Source of the DNA: Pararobbsia silviterrae | GTDB lineage: Bacteria; Pseudomonadota; Gammaproteobacteria; Burkholderiales; Burkholderiaceae | DNA: 64,000 nt | Assembly (NCBI RefSeq): GCF_003628125.1 | Contig: NZ_RBZU01000014.1 | Span: 1 to 64,000, forward strand | Direction of reading: 5' to 3' | Part shown: positions 18,141 through 26,936 of the stretch, piece by piece | Layout of the letters: each line of letters begins with the position of its first letter | How positions within the stretch are numbered: position 1 is the stretch's first letter | Translations under genes and position numbers: made by a program | The notes under the pieces: generated by a model | Seen by the model: only the letters and a program-made list of their open reading frames with translations | What the model was told of the DNA's origin: nothing | Database searches by the model: none

Positions 18141-18982
18141 TCGTCGGAAAGACCGAACGGATTGCGCAGACGTCGATCACGTACACGACATTGGTCGCGC
18201 TCGCGATCTTCTGCCTGTTTCCGTTTCTCTGGATGCTCGATACGGCGTTCAAGCCCGTCGAGGAAATCCGCAGCGTCGCGCCGAGTTTCTGGATCGTGCA
18301 TCCGACGCTCGAAAACTTCAGGCACGTCGTCGTCGACAGTCCGTTCGTCGCGTACTTCCGCAATAGCGCGATCGTCGCCGTGTTCGCGACGCTGCTCACG
18401 CTGCTCGTCTCGACGTTCTCGAGTTATGCATTGAGCCGTTGGCCGCGTCTGCCCGCGTCGCGCACGGTCGGCGCGGCGCTGCTCGTGTCGCAGATGATTC
18501 CCGGCGTGCTGCTGCTCGTGCCGATCTACGTGCTCATGCGCACGCTCGATTTGCTGAGCACCTATGCGTCGCTGATCATCGTCTATTGCACGTTCATGAT
18601 TCCGCTCGCGACATTCATGCTCAAGGGTTTCTTCGACGACGTACCCGGCGAAATCGAGGAAGCGGCCGAGATCGACGGCTGCAGCCGCCTCGGTTTTATC
18701 TGGCGCGTGCTGCTGCCGCTGTCGTTGCCGGGCATCGTCGCGACGGGCGCGTTCGCATTCGTCGCGGCCTGGAACGAATTCATGTTCGGTTACGTGCTGA
18801 TCAATGACGATGCGCGCCGCACGTTGACGCCCGGCATCATGATCTTCAAAGGCTCGCACGTGACGGATTGGGGCTCGCTGATGGCGGCTTCGGTACTGGC
18901 CGTGGTCCCCGTCGCATTGTGCTTCGTCTATATCCAGCGTTTTCTGGCGGGCGGTCTGTCGGCCGGCGCCGTCAAGGGATAA
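18137..18982 (+). CDS. ABC sugar permease, MalG type
   Basis: This protein of 281 residues has six transmembrane helices and the EAA loop IEEAAEIDGCSRLGFIW near residue 175. It is the second permease half of the importer and starts inside the ATGA overlap with the preceding gene. No ATP-binding subunit follows; the next gene, after about 294 bases, is unrelated. The ATPase must come from elsewhere, as happens with shared MsmK/UgpC-type subunits. The orphan GltL-type ATPase at 8.3-9.1 kb belongs to the amino-acid family and is an unlikely partner. Confidence 0.93.
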   Translation: MIVGKTERIAQTSITYTTLVALAIFCLFPFLWMLDTAFKPVEEIRSVAPSFWIVHPTLENFRHVVVDSPFVAYFRNSAIVAVFATLLTLLVSTFSSYALSRWPRLPASRTVGAALLVSQMIPGVLLLVPIYVLMRTLDLLSTYASLIIVYCTFMIPLATFMLKGFFDDVPGEIEEAAEIDGCSRLGFIWRVLLPLSLPGIVATGAFAFVAAWNEFMFGYVLINDDARRTLTPGIMIFKGSHVTDWGSLMAASVLAVVPVALCFVYIQRFLAGGLSAGAVKG

Positions 18983-19009
18983 TCGTTCGAAAGGGGCCGT
19001 TCTTTAGGG

Positions 19010-19023
19010 CGTGCTTAAGCACG
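19010..19023. promoter_or_regulatory. Perfect 14-bp palindrome, candidate operator
   Basis: CGTGCTTAAGCACG is a perfect palindrome in the 294-base gap between the sugar permease gene and the phosphonolipid-type operon. It could be a regulator site for the downstream operon. No matching regulator gene is adjacent, and a chance palindrome cannot be excluded. Confidence 0.35.
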
Positions 19024-19276
19024 GTTCAAGCGACGCGGCGCGACTTCTTAATGCTTTCAATTGTCTTTCCAAGCATCGCCAAATCCGAGGCGCGCGCATG
19101 CCAAGCGCATGCAAAGCGCCTGCCATGCCGCGTGTAACACGTCCGTAAAACGGCGAAAATCTTTTGTAAATCCAAGGTGTTGCCCAATTCGTTCCGATTA
19201 AAACTAGATGCCTAACGGCGTGCCTTCTGGCACCATTCGGTCTGCAAGAAATTTTCCAAGGGTATATATTCCCGGG

Positions 19277-19993
19277 ATGAAAAACCTACCGGATCCGTTG
19301 TCCTCTACCGCAGTAGCTGCAGCCGCCACCGCCCGGCCCTGGGATGCGCGCCTTGCGCGGTGGCTCGTGACACCCCTCATCGATACCCGTATCACGCCGA
19401 ATCATCTGACCACGCTGCGTTTGCTGATCGGCGTGCTGTGTGCGATCGCGTTCGGCGTCGGCGGTTATCGCTATGCCAATCTCGGCGCCGCCTTGCTCGT
19501 GCTGTCGAATTTCGTCGATCACACGGACGGCGAACTCGCGCGCATCAGCGGCAAGACGAGCCGCTTCGGTCATTTTTACGACCTCGCGTGCGATGCGCTC
19601 GTGACGATCGCGCTGTTCGTCGGGATCGGCGTGGGAGTGGCGACGATGCAAGGCGCGACGCATGGCGCGTTCGCGCTCGCGGGCGTGACGATCGCGCCGC
19701 AGGCGCTCGGATGGCTCGCGGGCATCGCGGTCGCGCTGATTTTCTTTCTGCGCATGCAGATCGAGGAACGCGAAGGCAAGGCCGGCACCAAGCAGGCCTC
19801 GGTCGCGGGCTTCGAAACCGAAGACGTGCTCTATCTGATGCCGCTCGTCACGCTGTTCGACGGGACGCAGGGCTTTCTCGTCGCCGCGTCGATCGGCGCG
19901 CCGCTGTTTGCGCTATGGGTCGTCTGGGACTATGTGCGCATGCTGCGCCGCGCGTCGTCGGCCCAGGCAAGCGGTTATGAGGGCGCGCGATGA
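19277..19993 (+). CDS. CDP-alcohol phosphatidyltransferase family protein (candidate AEP-lipid transferase)
   Basis: This integral membrane protein of about 238 residues carries the complete CDP-alcohol phosphotransferase signature: D81, D84-G85, A88-R89, G98, D102 and D106 (DHTDGELAR, then YDLACD), all the metal- and CDP-binding aspartates. About six helices are predicted. The family swaps CMP of a CDP-linked group for a lipid or sugar alcohol, or the reverse. Placed at the head of an operon for 2-aminoethylphosphonate synthesis with two nucleotidyltransferases, it is best explained as the enzyme joining CDP-AEP to a lipid alcohol; this is inference. Start 19277 (MKNLPDP) was preferred; 19208 is possible. 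It overlaps the next gene by four bases. Confidence 0.85.
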   Translation: MKNLPDPLSSTAVAAAATARPWDARLARWLVTPLIDTRITPNHLTTLRLLIGVLCAIAFGVGGYRYANLGAALLVLSNFVDHTDGELARISGKTSRFGHFYDLACDALVTIALFVGIGVGVATMQGATHGAFALAGVTIAPQALGWLAGIAVALIFFLRMQIEEREGKAGTKQASVAGFETEDVLYLMPLVTLFDGTQGFLVAASIGAPLFALWVVWDYVRMLRRASSAQASGYEGAR

Positions 19994-20757
19994 ACGCCGC
20001 GCTCGACGATACGCGCGTCGCGCCGCGCGACCGCGCCGCGCCGATTCTGGCGTCCTTGCCCGAGCCGGTCCCGGTCGATGCGTTCCGCGAGCAGGGTGCG
20101 TTCCTTTATCTCGACACGTTTCTGCCGCGCGACGTGACCGATGCGCTGATCGCGGGCGTGCGCGCCGTGCAGGGCTCGGTCAATCGCAACTATCTGCCGG
20201 GTCACAAGCAGGGCGGCAGCGTCAGCCGCTACACGATCGATGAGCTCGCGCCCGCGATCGCCGAACTGTATCGTTCGCCGGTACTGATCCGCTGGCTCGA
20301 GACGCTCTGCGGCGAAGCGCTGCAGCCGTCGCCCGACGACGATCCGCATGCGTACGCGCTCTACTTCTATACGAAGCCGGGCGACCATATCGGCTGGCAC
20401 TACGACACCTCGTATTACGAGGGGCGCCGCTATACGCTGCTGCTCGGCGTGATCGACGATTCGTCGTGCTTTCTCGAATACCGGCTGCATACGCGCGAGC
20501 CGAACGTGCCGATCGTCGAGGACGCCGTGCAGATCCCGCCCGGCGGTCTCGTGTTTTTCGACGGCGACAAACTCCATCACCGGATCACGCCGCTCGGCGA
20601 GAACGAGGAGCGCGTGTCGCTGACGTTCGAATACGTGACGAACCCGCATATGCGGCCGTTCCAGCGGTTTATCTCGAACATGAAGGACGCCGTCGCGTAC
20701 TTCGGATTCCGCCAGGTGTTCCGGCAACTGCTCGGCAAGCGGACAGGGCGGGCATGA
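19990..20757 (+). CDS. 2-oxoglutarate/Fe(II)-dependent oxygenase
   Basis: This soluble protein of 255 residues has a double-stranded beta-helix iron site: H137-x-D139 (WHYDT), a distal His at 196/197 (KLHHRIT) and the 2-oxoglutarate-binding Arg at about 208 (EERVSLTFEY). The fold therefore looks catalytically complete. It starts in the ATGA overlap of the transferase gene and ends in an ATGA overlap with hpnL, so the three are surely translated together. It may hydroxylate the phosphonate head group or the lipid. Hydroxylated AEP lipids (1-hydroxy-2-aminoethylphosphonate) are known from Bdellovibrio. The substrate here is unknown. Confidence 0.85.
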   Translation: MNAALDDTRVAPRDRAAPILASLPEPVPVDAFREQGAFLYLDTFLPRDVTDALIAGVRAVQGSVNRNYLPGHKQGGSVSRYTIDELAPAIAELYRSPVLIRWLETLCGEALQPSPDDDPHAYALYFYTKPGDHIGWHYDTSYYEGRRYTLLLGVIDDSSCFLEYRLHTREPNVPIVEDAVQIPPGGLVFFDGDKLHHRITPLGENEERVSLTFEYVTNPHMRPFQRFISNMKDAVAYFGFRQVFRQLLGKRTGRA

Positions 20758-21746
20758 CACGCGCCGCGCTGGTTTCGCTGTCCATCGGCCTCGCGCTGTT
20801 TATCGGCCTGCTCGTCTGGCAGGGCGCGGGTCCGCTCGTCTCCGCGCTCTCGCTCGCGGGTTTCGGCGTCATCGCCGTCGCGGTGTTCCACCTCGTGCCG
20901 CTCGTGCTCGACGCGGGAGCCATCCATGTGCTCGCGCCGCGCGGACTGTCGCTGTCGAACGCGATTCTCGCGCGCTGGTCCGGCGAGTCGGTCAACAGCC
21001 TGCTGCCGGCCGGGCAGATCGGCGGACCCGTGCTGATGGTCCGGCGTCTCGCGCAGCTCGGCGCGTCGACGGTCGAAAGCGCATCGGTCATCACCGTCAG
21101 CACGACGTTGCAGACGGGCGCGCAGGTCGTGTTTTCGCTGATCGGGCTCGTCGTGCTCGGCGCGCATGCGGTATCGCACGCGTCCGACGTGCTCTGGATC
21201 GCGGGCGCGGCCGTGACCGCGGTGCTCGCCGCGATGATCTACGGGTTCTACCATGCGCAGCGGCGCGGCCTGTTCGGCTGGCTCTCGCGGCGTGTCGCGA
21301 AGTTCGGCGCGGGCCGCGACTGGTCGACGCTGCTCAACGGCGCCGACGCGGTCGATGCGCGCGTGCACGCGATCTACCGCGAGCGCGCGCAGGTCGTCGC
21401 GAGTTTCGCATTGAGTCTCGTCGGCTGGATCGTCGGCACGGCCGAAGTCTGGATGGCGCTGCGCCTGATCGGCCATCCGGTCGGCTGGAGCGACGCGCTG
21501 ATGCTCGAAAGCCTCGGGCAGGCGATTCGCGGCGCGGCCTTCGCGATTCCCGGCGCGCTCGGCGTTCAGGAAGGCGGGTACCTGCTGCTCGCGCCGCTCG
21601 TCGGGTTGCCGCCCGACGCCGCGCTTGCGCTCTCGCTGATCAAGCGCGCGCGCGAACTGATACTCGGCATTCCGGGCCTCGTCTTCCTGCATTTTTCGGA
21701 GCGCGGCTCGCGACGCGGCGCCGCGCGCCTGCAGACGACCGACTAG
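20754..21746 (+). CDS. hpnL: HpnL-type membrane protein (UPF0104 / LPG-synthase-TM-like)
   Basis: This protein of about 330 residues has seven to eight transmembrane helices and belongs to the lysylphosphatidylglycerol-synthase transmembrane-like family. Motifs NSLLPAGQIGGPVLMVRRL at about 83-101 and IPGALGVQEGGYLLLAPLVGLP at about 265-287 match the HpnL subgroup named for its association with hopanoid clusters. Its biochemical role is not established; relatives are thought to handle or flip lipids. It ties the phosphonate genes to the hopanoid locus. Translation is coupled to the oxygenase gene by a four-base overlap. Confidence 0.85.
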   Translation: MTRAALVSLSIGLALFIGLLVWQGAGPLVSALSLAGFGVIAVAVFHLVPLVLDAGAIHVLAPRGLSLSNAILARWSGESVNSLLPAGQIGGPVLMVRRLAQLGASTVESASVITVSTTLQTGAQVVFSLIGLVVLGAHAVSHASDVLWIAGAAVTAVLAAMIYGFYHAQRRGLFGWLSRRVAKFGAGRDWSTLLNGADAVDARVHAIYRERAQVVASFALSLVGWIVGTAEVWMALRLIGHPVGWSDALMLESLGQAIRGAAFAIPGALGVQEGGYLLLAPLVGLPPDAALALSLIKRARELILGIPGLVFLHFSERGSRRGAARLQTTD

Positions 21747-21780
21747 CGGCTCACACCCAACGAATCAAGAGGACATACCA

Positions 21781-22557
21781 ATGCGCGCGATTATTCTCGC
21801 GGCGGGTCGGGGTTCACGCCTGTTGCAGACCGACGATCGCATCAGCCCGAAATGCCTGCTGCGTTTCGACGGCGTGACGCTGCTCGAACGCCATCTGCGC
21901 TTGTTGCGCACGCTCGGGGTCGAGGAGGTCGTGCTCGCACTGGGCTTCGAGCATCAGCAGATCGAAGCCGAACTCGACCGGATCCAGGGCTTTGCGCGTC
22001 CGTCGATCGTGATCAACCCGCAATACACGCTGGGCAGCGTGCTGACCGTGCATACGGTCGCCGACGCGCTCGTCGCGGGCGGCGACGTGCTGCTCATGGA
22101 CGCCGACGTGCTTTACGACGAACGCGTGCTCGCGCCGCTCGTCGTCGATGCGTCGGCCAATCGTCTGCTGATCGACCGCGCCTTCGAAGAAGGCGACGAG
22201 CCCGTCAAGCTCTGCGTGCGCGACGGCGTGCCCGTCGAACTGCGCAAGCAGGTCGCGGCGAACCTCGCGTTCGACACGATCGGCGAATCCGTCGGTTTTT
22301 TCCGCTTCACCGAATCCGCCGCGCGCCGCCTGGCCGACATCGTCGCCGACTATGTCGAGGGCGGCCGCGCGAACCTGCCTCATGAAGAGGCCGTGCGCGA
22401 TCTGCTGCTCGAGCAGCTCGACGATCCGCGCCACCCGTTCGACGTCGCCGACGTCACGGGCGCGCCGTGGATCGAGATCGACTTCCCGAACGACGTCGTC
22501 CGCGCCGCCGACGAGGTCCTTCCCCAACTTGAACCGCTTCCGCTGGTGACTCCATGA
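21781..22557 (+). CDS. Stand-alone nucleotidyltransferase, candidate CTP:phosphonate cytidylyltransferase
   Basis: This protein of 258 residues has the sugar-nucleotidyltransferase fold. The nucleotide-binding loop LAAGRGSRL is at residues 6-14, followed by SPKCLL, a metal-binding [10 protein letters not shown] near 103, and a late EIDFPNDV segment whose Asp is typical of the family. AGAGGA lies upstream of the ATG. Published PntC-type enzymes of this family activate 2-aminoethylphosphonate with CTP, and operon position suggests that job here. Sequence alone cannot prove CTP over other NTPs. It overlaps the PEP mutase gene by four bases. Confidence 0.8.
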   Translation: MRAIILAAGRGSRLLQTDDRISPKCLLRFDGVTLLERHLRLLRTLGVEEVVLALGFEHQQIEAELDRIQGFARPSIVINPQYTLGSVLTVHTVADALVAGGDVLLMDADVLYDERVLAPLVVDASANRLLIDRAFEEGDEPVKLCVRDGVPVELRKQVAANLAFDTIGESVGFFRFTESAARRLADIVADYVEGGRANLPHEEAVRDLLLEQLDDPRHPFDVADVTGAPWIEIDFPNDVVRAADEVLPQLEPLPLVTP

Positions 22558-24272
22558 ACGCTCCCGATACCTTCAAGCCTGTTCCCGCGACGCGCGCCCG
22601 CCGGCTGCGCGAGATGCTCGTCAGCCCGCAGCTCGAATTCCTGATGGAAGCCCATAACGGCCTGTCGGCCCGTATCGTCAAGGAGGCGGGTTTCAAGGGG
22701 ATTTGGGGCTCGGGTCTCGCGATCTCCGCGCAGTTCGGCGTGCGCGACAACAACGAGGCGAGCTGGACGCAGGTCGTCGACAACCTCGAATTCATGGCCG
22801 ACGCGAGCGATCTGCCGATCCTGCTCGACGGCGACACGGGCTATGGCAACTTCAACAATATGCGCCGCCTCGTGCGCAAGCTCGAGCAGCGCGGCATCGC
22901 GGGCGTGTGCATCGAAGACAAGGTGTTCCCGAAGACGAACAGCTTCATCGGCGGCGAACGCCAGCCGCTCGCCGAGATCGACGAGTTCTGCGGCAAGATC
23001 AAGGCCGGCAAGGATTCGCAGGGCGACGACGATTTCTCGATCGTCGCGCGCGTCGAGGCGCTGATCGCGGGCTGGGGCATGGAAGAAGCGCTCAAGCGCG
23101 CCGAGGCCTATCGTCAGGCCGGCGCCGACGCGATCCTGATCCACAGCAAGCTTTCGCGGCCCGACGAGATCCTGACGTTCGCGCGCGAGTGGGGCGGCCG
23201 CGCCCCGATCGTCATCGTGCCGACGAAGTACTACAGCACGCCGACCGAAGCGTTCCGCAAGGCGGGCATCAGCACGGTCATCTGGGCGAACCATCTGATC
23301 CGCGGCGCGGCGTCGGCGATGCAGTCGGTCGCGAAGGAAATCCACGACAGCCAGACGCTCGTCAATATCGAAGACCGCGTCGCGTCCGTCGACGAAATCT
23401 TCCGTCTGCAGGACGCCGACGAGTACACCGAAGCCGAGCGCGTCTATCTGACGTCGTCGCAGGCGCCACGCTCGGCTGTCGTGCTCGCGGCGAGCCGCGG
23501 CAAGGGCCTCGAAGCGCTGACCGAAGACAAGCCGAAGGTCATGCTGCCCGTCGCGGGCAAGCCGCTGCTGCGCTGGATCGTCGACGGCTTCAAGAAGCAG
23601 GGCGTCAACGACATCACCGTCGTCGGCGGCTATCGCGCCGACGCGATCGACACGGCGGGCATCAAGCTCGCGGTCAACGAACGTCATGCGGAAACGGGCG
23701 AACTCGCATCGCTCGCGTGCGCGATCGACAGACTGCGCGACGACACGGTCATCTCGTACGGCGACTTGCTGTTTCGCAGCTATATCCTGCGCGATCTGCT
23801 CGACTCGGAAGCCGACTTCTGCGTCGTCGTCGATTCGTCGGCCACGCAACCCGGCGGCGAAGGCCTCGCACAGACGAGCAGCGCGACGCGCGATCTCGCA
23901 TTCTGTTCGAGCCCCGACACGCGCGATCTGTTCGGTCAGCGCGCGACGCTGCAGCGTGTCGCGCCGGCGGTCAATCCGATGGAGCCGCAGCGCGTCGACG
24001 GTCAGTGGGTCGGTCTGCTGAGCGTGCGCGGCACGGGTCTCGCGCGCATGCAGGCGATGGTCGCGAAGCTGCGCGAACGCAAGGACTTCGACAAACTCGA
24101 CGTGCCGGCGCTGCTCAACGCGCTCGTCGCCGCGGGCGAGCAGGTCGACGTGATCTATGTCCACGGTCACTGGCGCAACGTCAACGATCTCGACGACTTC
24201 CGCCGCGCGGGCGATTTCGCGCACGCGCAGACACCGTTCTCGGATACCGCGGCGGGGCAACGCAATGATTGA
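22554..24272 (+). CDS. pepM: Phosphoenolpyruvate mutase fused to a nucleotidyltransferase domain
   Basis: This two-domain protein has 572 residues. Residues 1-295 are PEP mutase, which makes the C-P bond by turning phosphoenolpyruvate into phosphonopyruvate. The diagnostic [10 protein letters not shown] at 121-130 separates true mutases from isocitrate lyases, and the Mg-binding DGDTGYG is at 92-98. Residues 305-572 form a second nucleotidyltransferase ([31 protein letters not shown] at 325-341). Mutase-nucleotidyltransferase fusions are known in phosphonate clusters. Here a separate nucleotidyltransferase gene also lies directly upstream, so two activating domains are encoded. The start overlaps the previous stop (ATGA). 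Confidence 0.95.
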   Translation: MNAPDTFKPVPATRARRLREMLVSPQLEFLMEAHNGLSARIVKEAGFKGIWGSGLAISAQFGVRDNNEASWTQVVDNLEFMADASDLPILLDGDTGYGNFNNMRRLVRKLEQRGIAGVCIEDKVFPKTNSFIGGERQPLAEIDEFCGKIKAGKDSQGDDDFSIVARVEALIAGWGMEEALKRAEAYRQAGADAILIHSKLSRPDEILTFAREWGGRAPIVIVPTKYYSTPTEAFRKAGISTVIWANHLIRGAASAMQSVAKEIHDSQTLVNIEDRVASVDEIFRLQDADEYTEAERVYLTSSQAPRSAVVLAASRGKGLEALTEDKPKVMLPVAGKPLLRWIVDGFKKQGVNDITVVGGYRADAIDTAGIKLAVNERHAETGELASLACAIDRLRDDTVISYGDLLFRSYILRDLLDSEADFCVVVDSSATQPGGEGLAQTSSATRDLAFCSSPDTRDLFGQRATLQRVAPAVNPMEPQRVDGQWVGLLSVRGTGLARMQAMVAKLRERKDFDKLDVPALLNALVAAGEQVDVIYVHGHWRNVNDLDDFRRAGDFAHAQTPFSDTAAGQRND

Positions 24273-25467
24273 GGCGCATGAATTCGTCGACGCCGCGCGC
24301 GAGCGCGGATTCGACTGGTATGCGGGCGTGCCGTGCTCGTACCTGACGCCGTTCATCAACTACGTGCTGCAGGATCCGAAGCTGCACTACTACTCGGCGG
24401 CGAACGAGGGCGATGCGGTCGCGCTGATCGCGGGCGTCGCGCTCGCGGGCAAGCGCGGCGTGACGATGATGCAGAACTCGGGTCTCGGTAATGCCGTGAG
24501 CCCGCTGACGTCGCTGACCTGGACGTTCCGCCTGCCGCAGTTGCTGATCGTCACGTGGCGCGGCCAGCCCGGCGTGCCCGACGAGCCCCAGCACCAGCTC
24601 ATGGGGCCGATCACGCCGCAGATGCTCGAGACCATGGAGATTCCCTGGGAGACGTTCCCGACCGACGCCGCGGAGATCGGCCCGGCGCTCGATCGCGCGA
24701 CCGCGCATATGGACGCGACGGGCCGGCCTTACGCGCTCGTCATGCAGAAGGGCAGCGTCGCGCCGTATGCGTTGAAGTCCGAGGGCAATCGTACGCGTCC
24801 CGCGCACACACCCGCCGTGACGACGTTGACGGGTGCGGCGCCCTCGGCGCTGCCGACGCGCACCGACGTGCTCGCGCGCGTGATCGAACGTACGCCGCTC
24901 GAGAACACGGTCGTGCTCGCGTCGACCGGTTTCTGCGGGCGTGAACTCTACGCGCTCGACGACCGCGCGAACCAGTTGTATCTCGTCGGTTCGATGGGCT
25001 GCGTGACGACGATCGCGCTCGGTCTCGCGCTCGCGCGTCCGGATCTGCGCGTCGTCGCGCTCGACGGCGACGGCGCGGCGCTCATGCGTCTCGGCGCGAT
25101 GGCGACGCTCGGCGCCTACGGGCCGCGCAATCTCGTGCACCTGTTGCTCGACAACGCCGCGCACGATTCGACGGGCGGTCAGGCGACGGTGTCGCCGAAC
25201 GTCTCGTTCGCGGGCGTCGCGGCCGCGTGCGGCTATGCGTTCTCGATCGAAGGCGATGCGCTGTCGGTCGTCGACCGGCTGTTCGATGCCGAGTCGGTCG
25301 ACGGCGTACGCTTTGGCTGCGTGCTCACGCGCCCGGGCTCGCCCGACGGACTGCCGCGTCCGAAGGTCACGCCCGTCGACGTGCAGAAACGCCTGGGCCG
25401 CCATATCGACGATACCGGCGCCCGTCCCGATGTCACGCCGCAGGCGAGCGCGCCTGCGGTTTCCTAG
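24265..25467 (+). CDS. ppd: Phosphonopyruvate decarboxylase
   Basis: This thiamine-diphosphate enzyme of about 400 residues pulls the unfavourable mutase reaction forward by decarboxylating phosphonopyruvate to phosphonoacetaldehyde. The N-terminal Pyr domain carries [12 protein letters not shown] and the catalytic-type Glu in ANEGDAVA (E48). The C-terminal domain has the ThDP/Mg motif beginning [12 protein letters not shown] and continuing to [13 protein letters not shown]. The order Pyr-then-PP domains and length match Ppd. The ATG at 24265 lies eight bases before the end of pepM, so translation is probably coupled. A polar tail of about 40 residues closes the protein. Confidence 0.95.
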   Translation: MIEAHEFVDAARERGFDWYAGVPCSYLTPFINYVLQDPKLHYYSAANEGDAVALIAGVALAGKRGVTMMQNSGLGNAVSPLTSLTWTFRLPQLLIVTWRGQPGVPDEPQHQLMGPITPQMLETMEIPWETFPTDAAEIGPALDRATAHMDATGRPYALVMQKGSVAPYALKSEGNRTRPAHTPAVTTLTGAAPSALPTRTDVLARVIERTPLENTVVLASTGFCGRELYALDDRANQLYLVGSMGCVTTIALGLALARPDLRVVALDGDGAALMRLGAMATLGAYGPRNLVHLLLDNAAHDSTGGQATVSPNVSFAGVAAACGYAFSIEGDALSVVDRLFDAESVDGVRFGCVLTRPGSPDGLPRPKVTPVDVQKRLGRHIDDTGARPDVTPQASAPAVS

Positions 25468-25481
25468 TCTGGAGCGTCTCG

Positions 25482-26573
25482 ATGCTGTTATTGAATCCCG
25501 GTCCCGTCACGCTGTCCGAACGCGTGCGCCAGAGCCTGCTCCGGCCGGATCTGTGCCATCGCGAAGACGAGTTCTTCGATCTGCAGGATGAAGCGCGCGC
25601 GCGTCTGCTCGGCGTCTACGGTCTCGATGCGCAGGATTGGGCCGCCGTGCTCATGACGGGCTCGGGCACGGCCGCCGTCGAAAGCATGATCGCGTCGCTC
25701 GTGCCCGAGAACGGCCGTCTGCTCGTCGTCGAGAACGGGGTCTACGGCGAACGCATCGCGCAGATCGCGAAGCAGTACCGGATCGACTACGAAGTCATGC
25801 GTCACGACTGGATGAGCGCGCCCGATTTCCATGCGATCGTGGGGCGTCTGGACCGCGCCGAGCGTCCGTTTACGCATATCGCCGTGATTCATCACGAGAC
25901 GACGACGGGACGTCTGAACGATCTCGCGAGGCTCGCCGATGCGTGCGCCGAACGCGGCGCCGGTCTGCTCGTCGATGCGGTCAGCAGCTTCGGCGCCGAA
26001 GCGATTCCGTTCGCGCACGCGGGCCTCGCGGCCGTCGCGGCGACCGCGAACAAATGCCTGCACGCCGTGCCCGGCGCCGCCTTCGTGATCGCGCGGCAGG
26101 CCTCGATCGCGCGCGCCGCAAGCCGCACGTATTACCTCGATCTCGCGCGGCTCGCGAAGCTGCAGGCGCAACGCAACACGCCGTTTACGCCGTCGGTCCA
26201 TGCGTACTACGCGCTCGTCGAGGGCTTGCGCGAGCTCGAAGATCAGGGCGGCTGGGAAGCGAGGCATGCGCACTATCGCGCGCTGGCCGAACGCGCCGCG
26301 AGCGGCTTCGCGACGCTCGGCATCGAGGCGGCGGTCCCCGCCGCGCAGAGCTCGGTCGTGCTGCGCGCCTACCGCCTGCCCGCGAACCTCGACTATGTGC
26401 AGCTGCACGACGGTCTCAAGGCGCGCGGCTTCGTCATCTATGCGGGCCAGGGCGGTCTCGCGTCGGAGATCTTCCGGATCTCGACGATGGGCAGCATCGC
26501 CGCCGCGGATATCGACCGTCTCGTCGACTCGGTCGCGCAACTCGTCGGGAAGAACGCGTCCGCGATCGCGTGA
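25482..26573 (+). CDS. phnW: 2-aminoethylphosphonate:pyruvate transaminase type enzyme
   Basis: This class V aminotransferase has 363 residues. The N-terminal LLLNPGPVTLSERVR, GSGTAAVES at 61-69, the cofactor Asp D165 (LLVDAVSSFG) and the PLP lysine K191 (ANKCLHAVPG) match PhnW/AEP transaminase. In a biosynthetic setting it runs toward 2-aminoethylphosphonate from phosphonoacetaldehyde with an amino donor. GGAG lies seven bases before the ATG at 25482, and only 14 bases separate it from ppd. No phosphonatase (phnX) or C-P lyase gene is near, which favours synthesis over degradation. Confidence 0.93.
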   Translation: MLLLNPGPVTLSERVRQSLLRPDLCHREDEFFDLQDEARARLLGVYGLDAQDWAAVLMTGSGTAAVESMIASLVPENGRLLVVENGVYGERIAQIAKQYRIDYEVMRHDWMSAPDFHAIVGRLDRAERPFTHIAVIHHETTTGRLNDLARLADACAERGAGLLVDAVSSFGAEAIPFAHAGLAAVAATANKCLHAVPGAAFVIARQASIARAASRTYYLDLARLAKLQAQRNTPFTPSVHAYYALVEGLRELEDQGGWEARHAHYRALAERAASGFATLGIEAAVPAAQSSVVLRAYRLPANLDYVQLHDGLKARGFVIYAGQGGLASEIFRISTMGSIAAADIDRLVDSVAQLVGKNASAIA

Positions 26574-26936
26574 GTCTCGCGTTCGCGCGCGGGGTCTGCG
26601 CGGGCGCCGCGTATCGAAGACCGGATGTTCGGATTTCGTAACGATTGATTCGGGATGTGACGCGCGGGCGTTGTCCGAACACAACGCTCGCTGCGTCGCC
26701 GATGCCCGCACGCCGCGGCGCCGCATGGGCCCCGGCGCGATGCCGCGACGATTCGCCGCGATCGGGCGCGCGCGGCGCGTCACAGCCGTGTCATCAAGAT
26801 GGAGCACGCGGGGCTGGGCATGCGCGCTTTGGACGTATAGGCTTGGGGTCATCGAGCGAGGCGCCGACGTCTCGCCTCGATCCAATGGGCTCGCGGCGGT
26901 CTGCTCGGCGCCGCCTTGCAAGGGATGAATAAGACC
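26574..26936. other. Intergenic region between AEP transaminase and dxs
   Basis: About 363 bases have no convincing gene. No U-tract terminator was seen after the transaminase gene, so read-through into dxs is possible. A separate dxs promoter could also lie here. Confidence 0.45.

Noticed and set aside
25482-26573. AEP transaminase as part of phosphonate degradation
   Set aside because: No phnX, phnA or C-P lyase genes are nearby, and the gene is in an operon with the C-P bond-forming mutase and decarboxylase.
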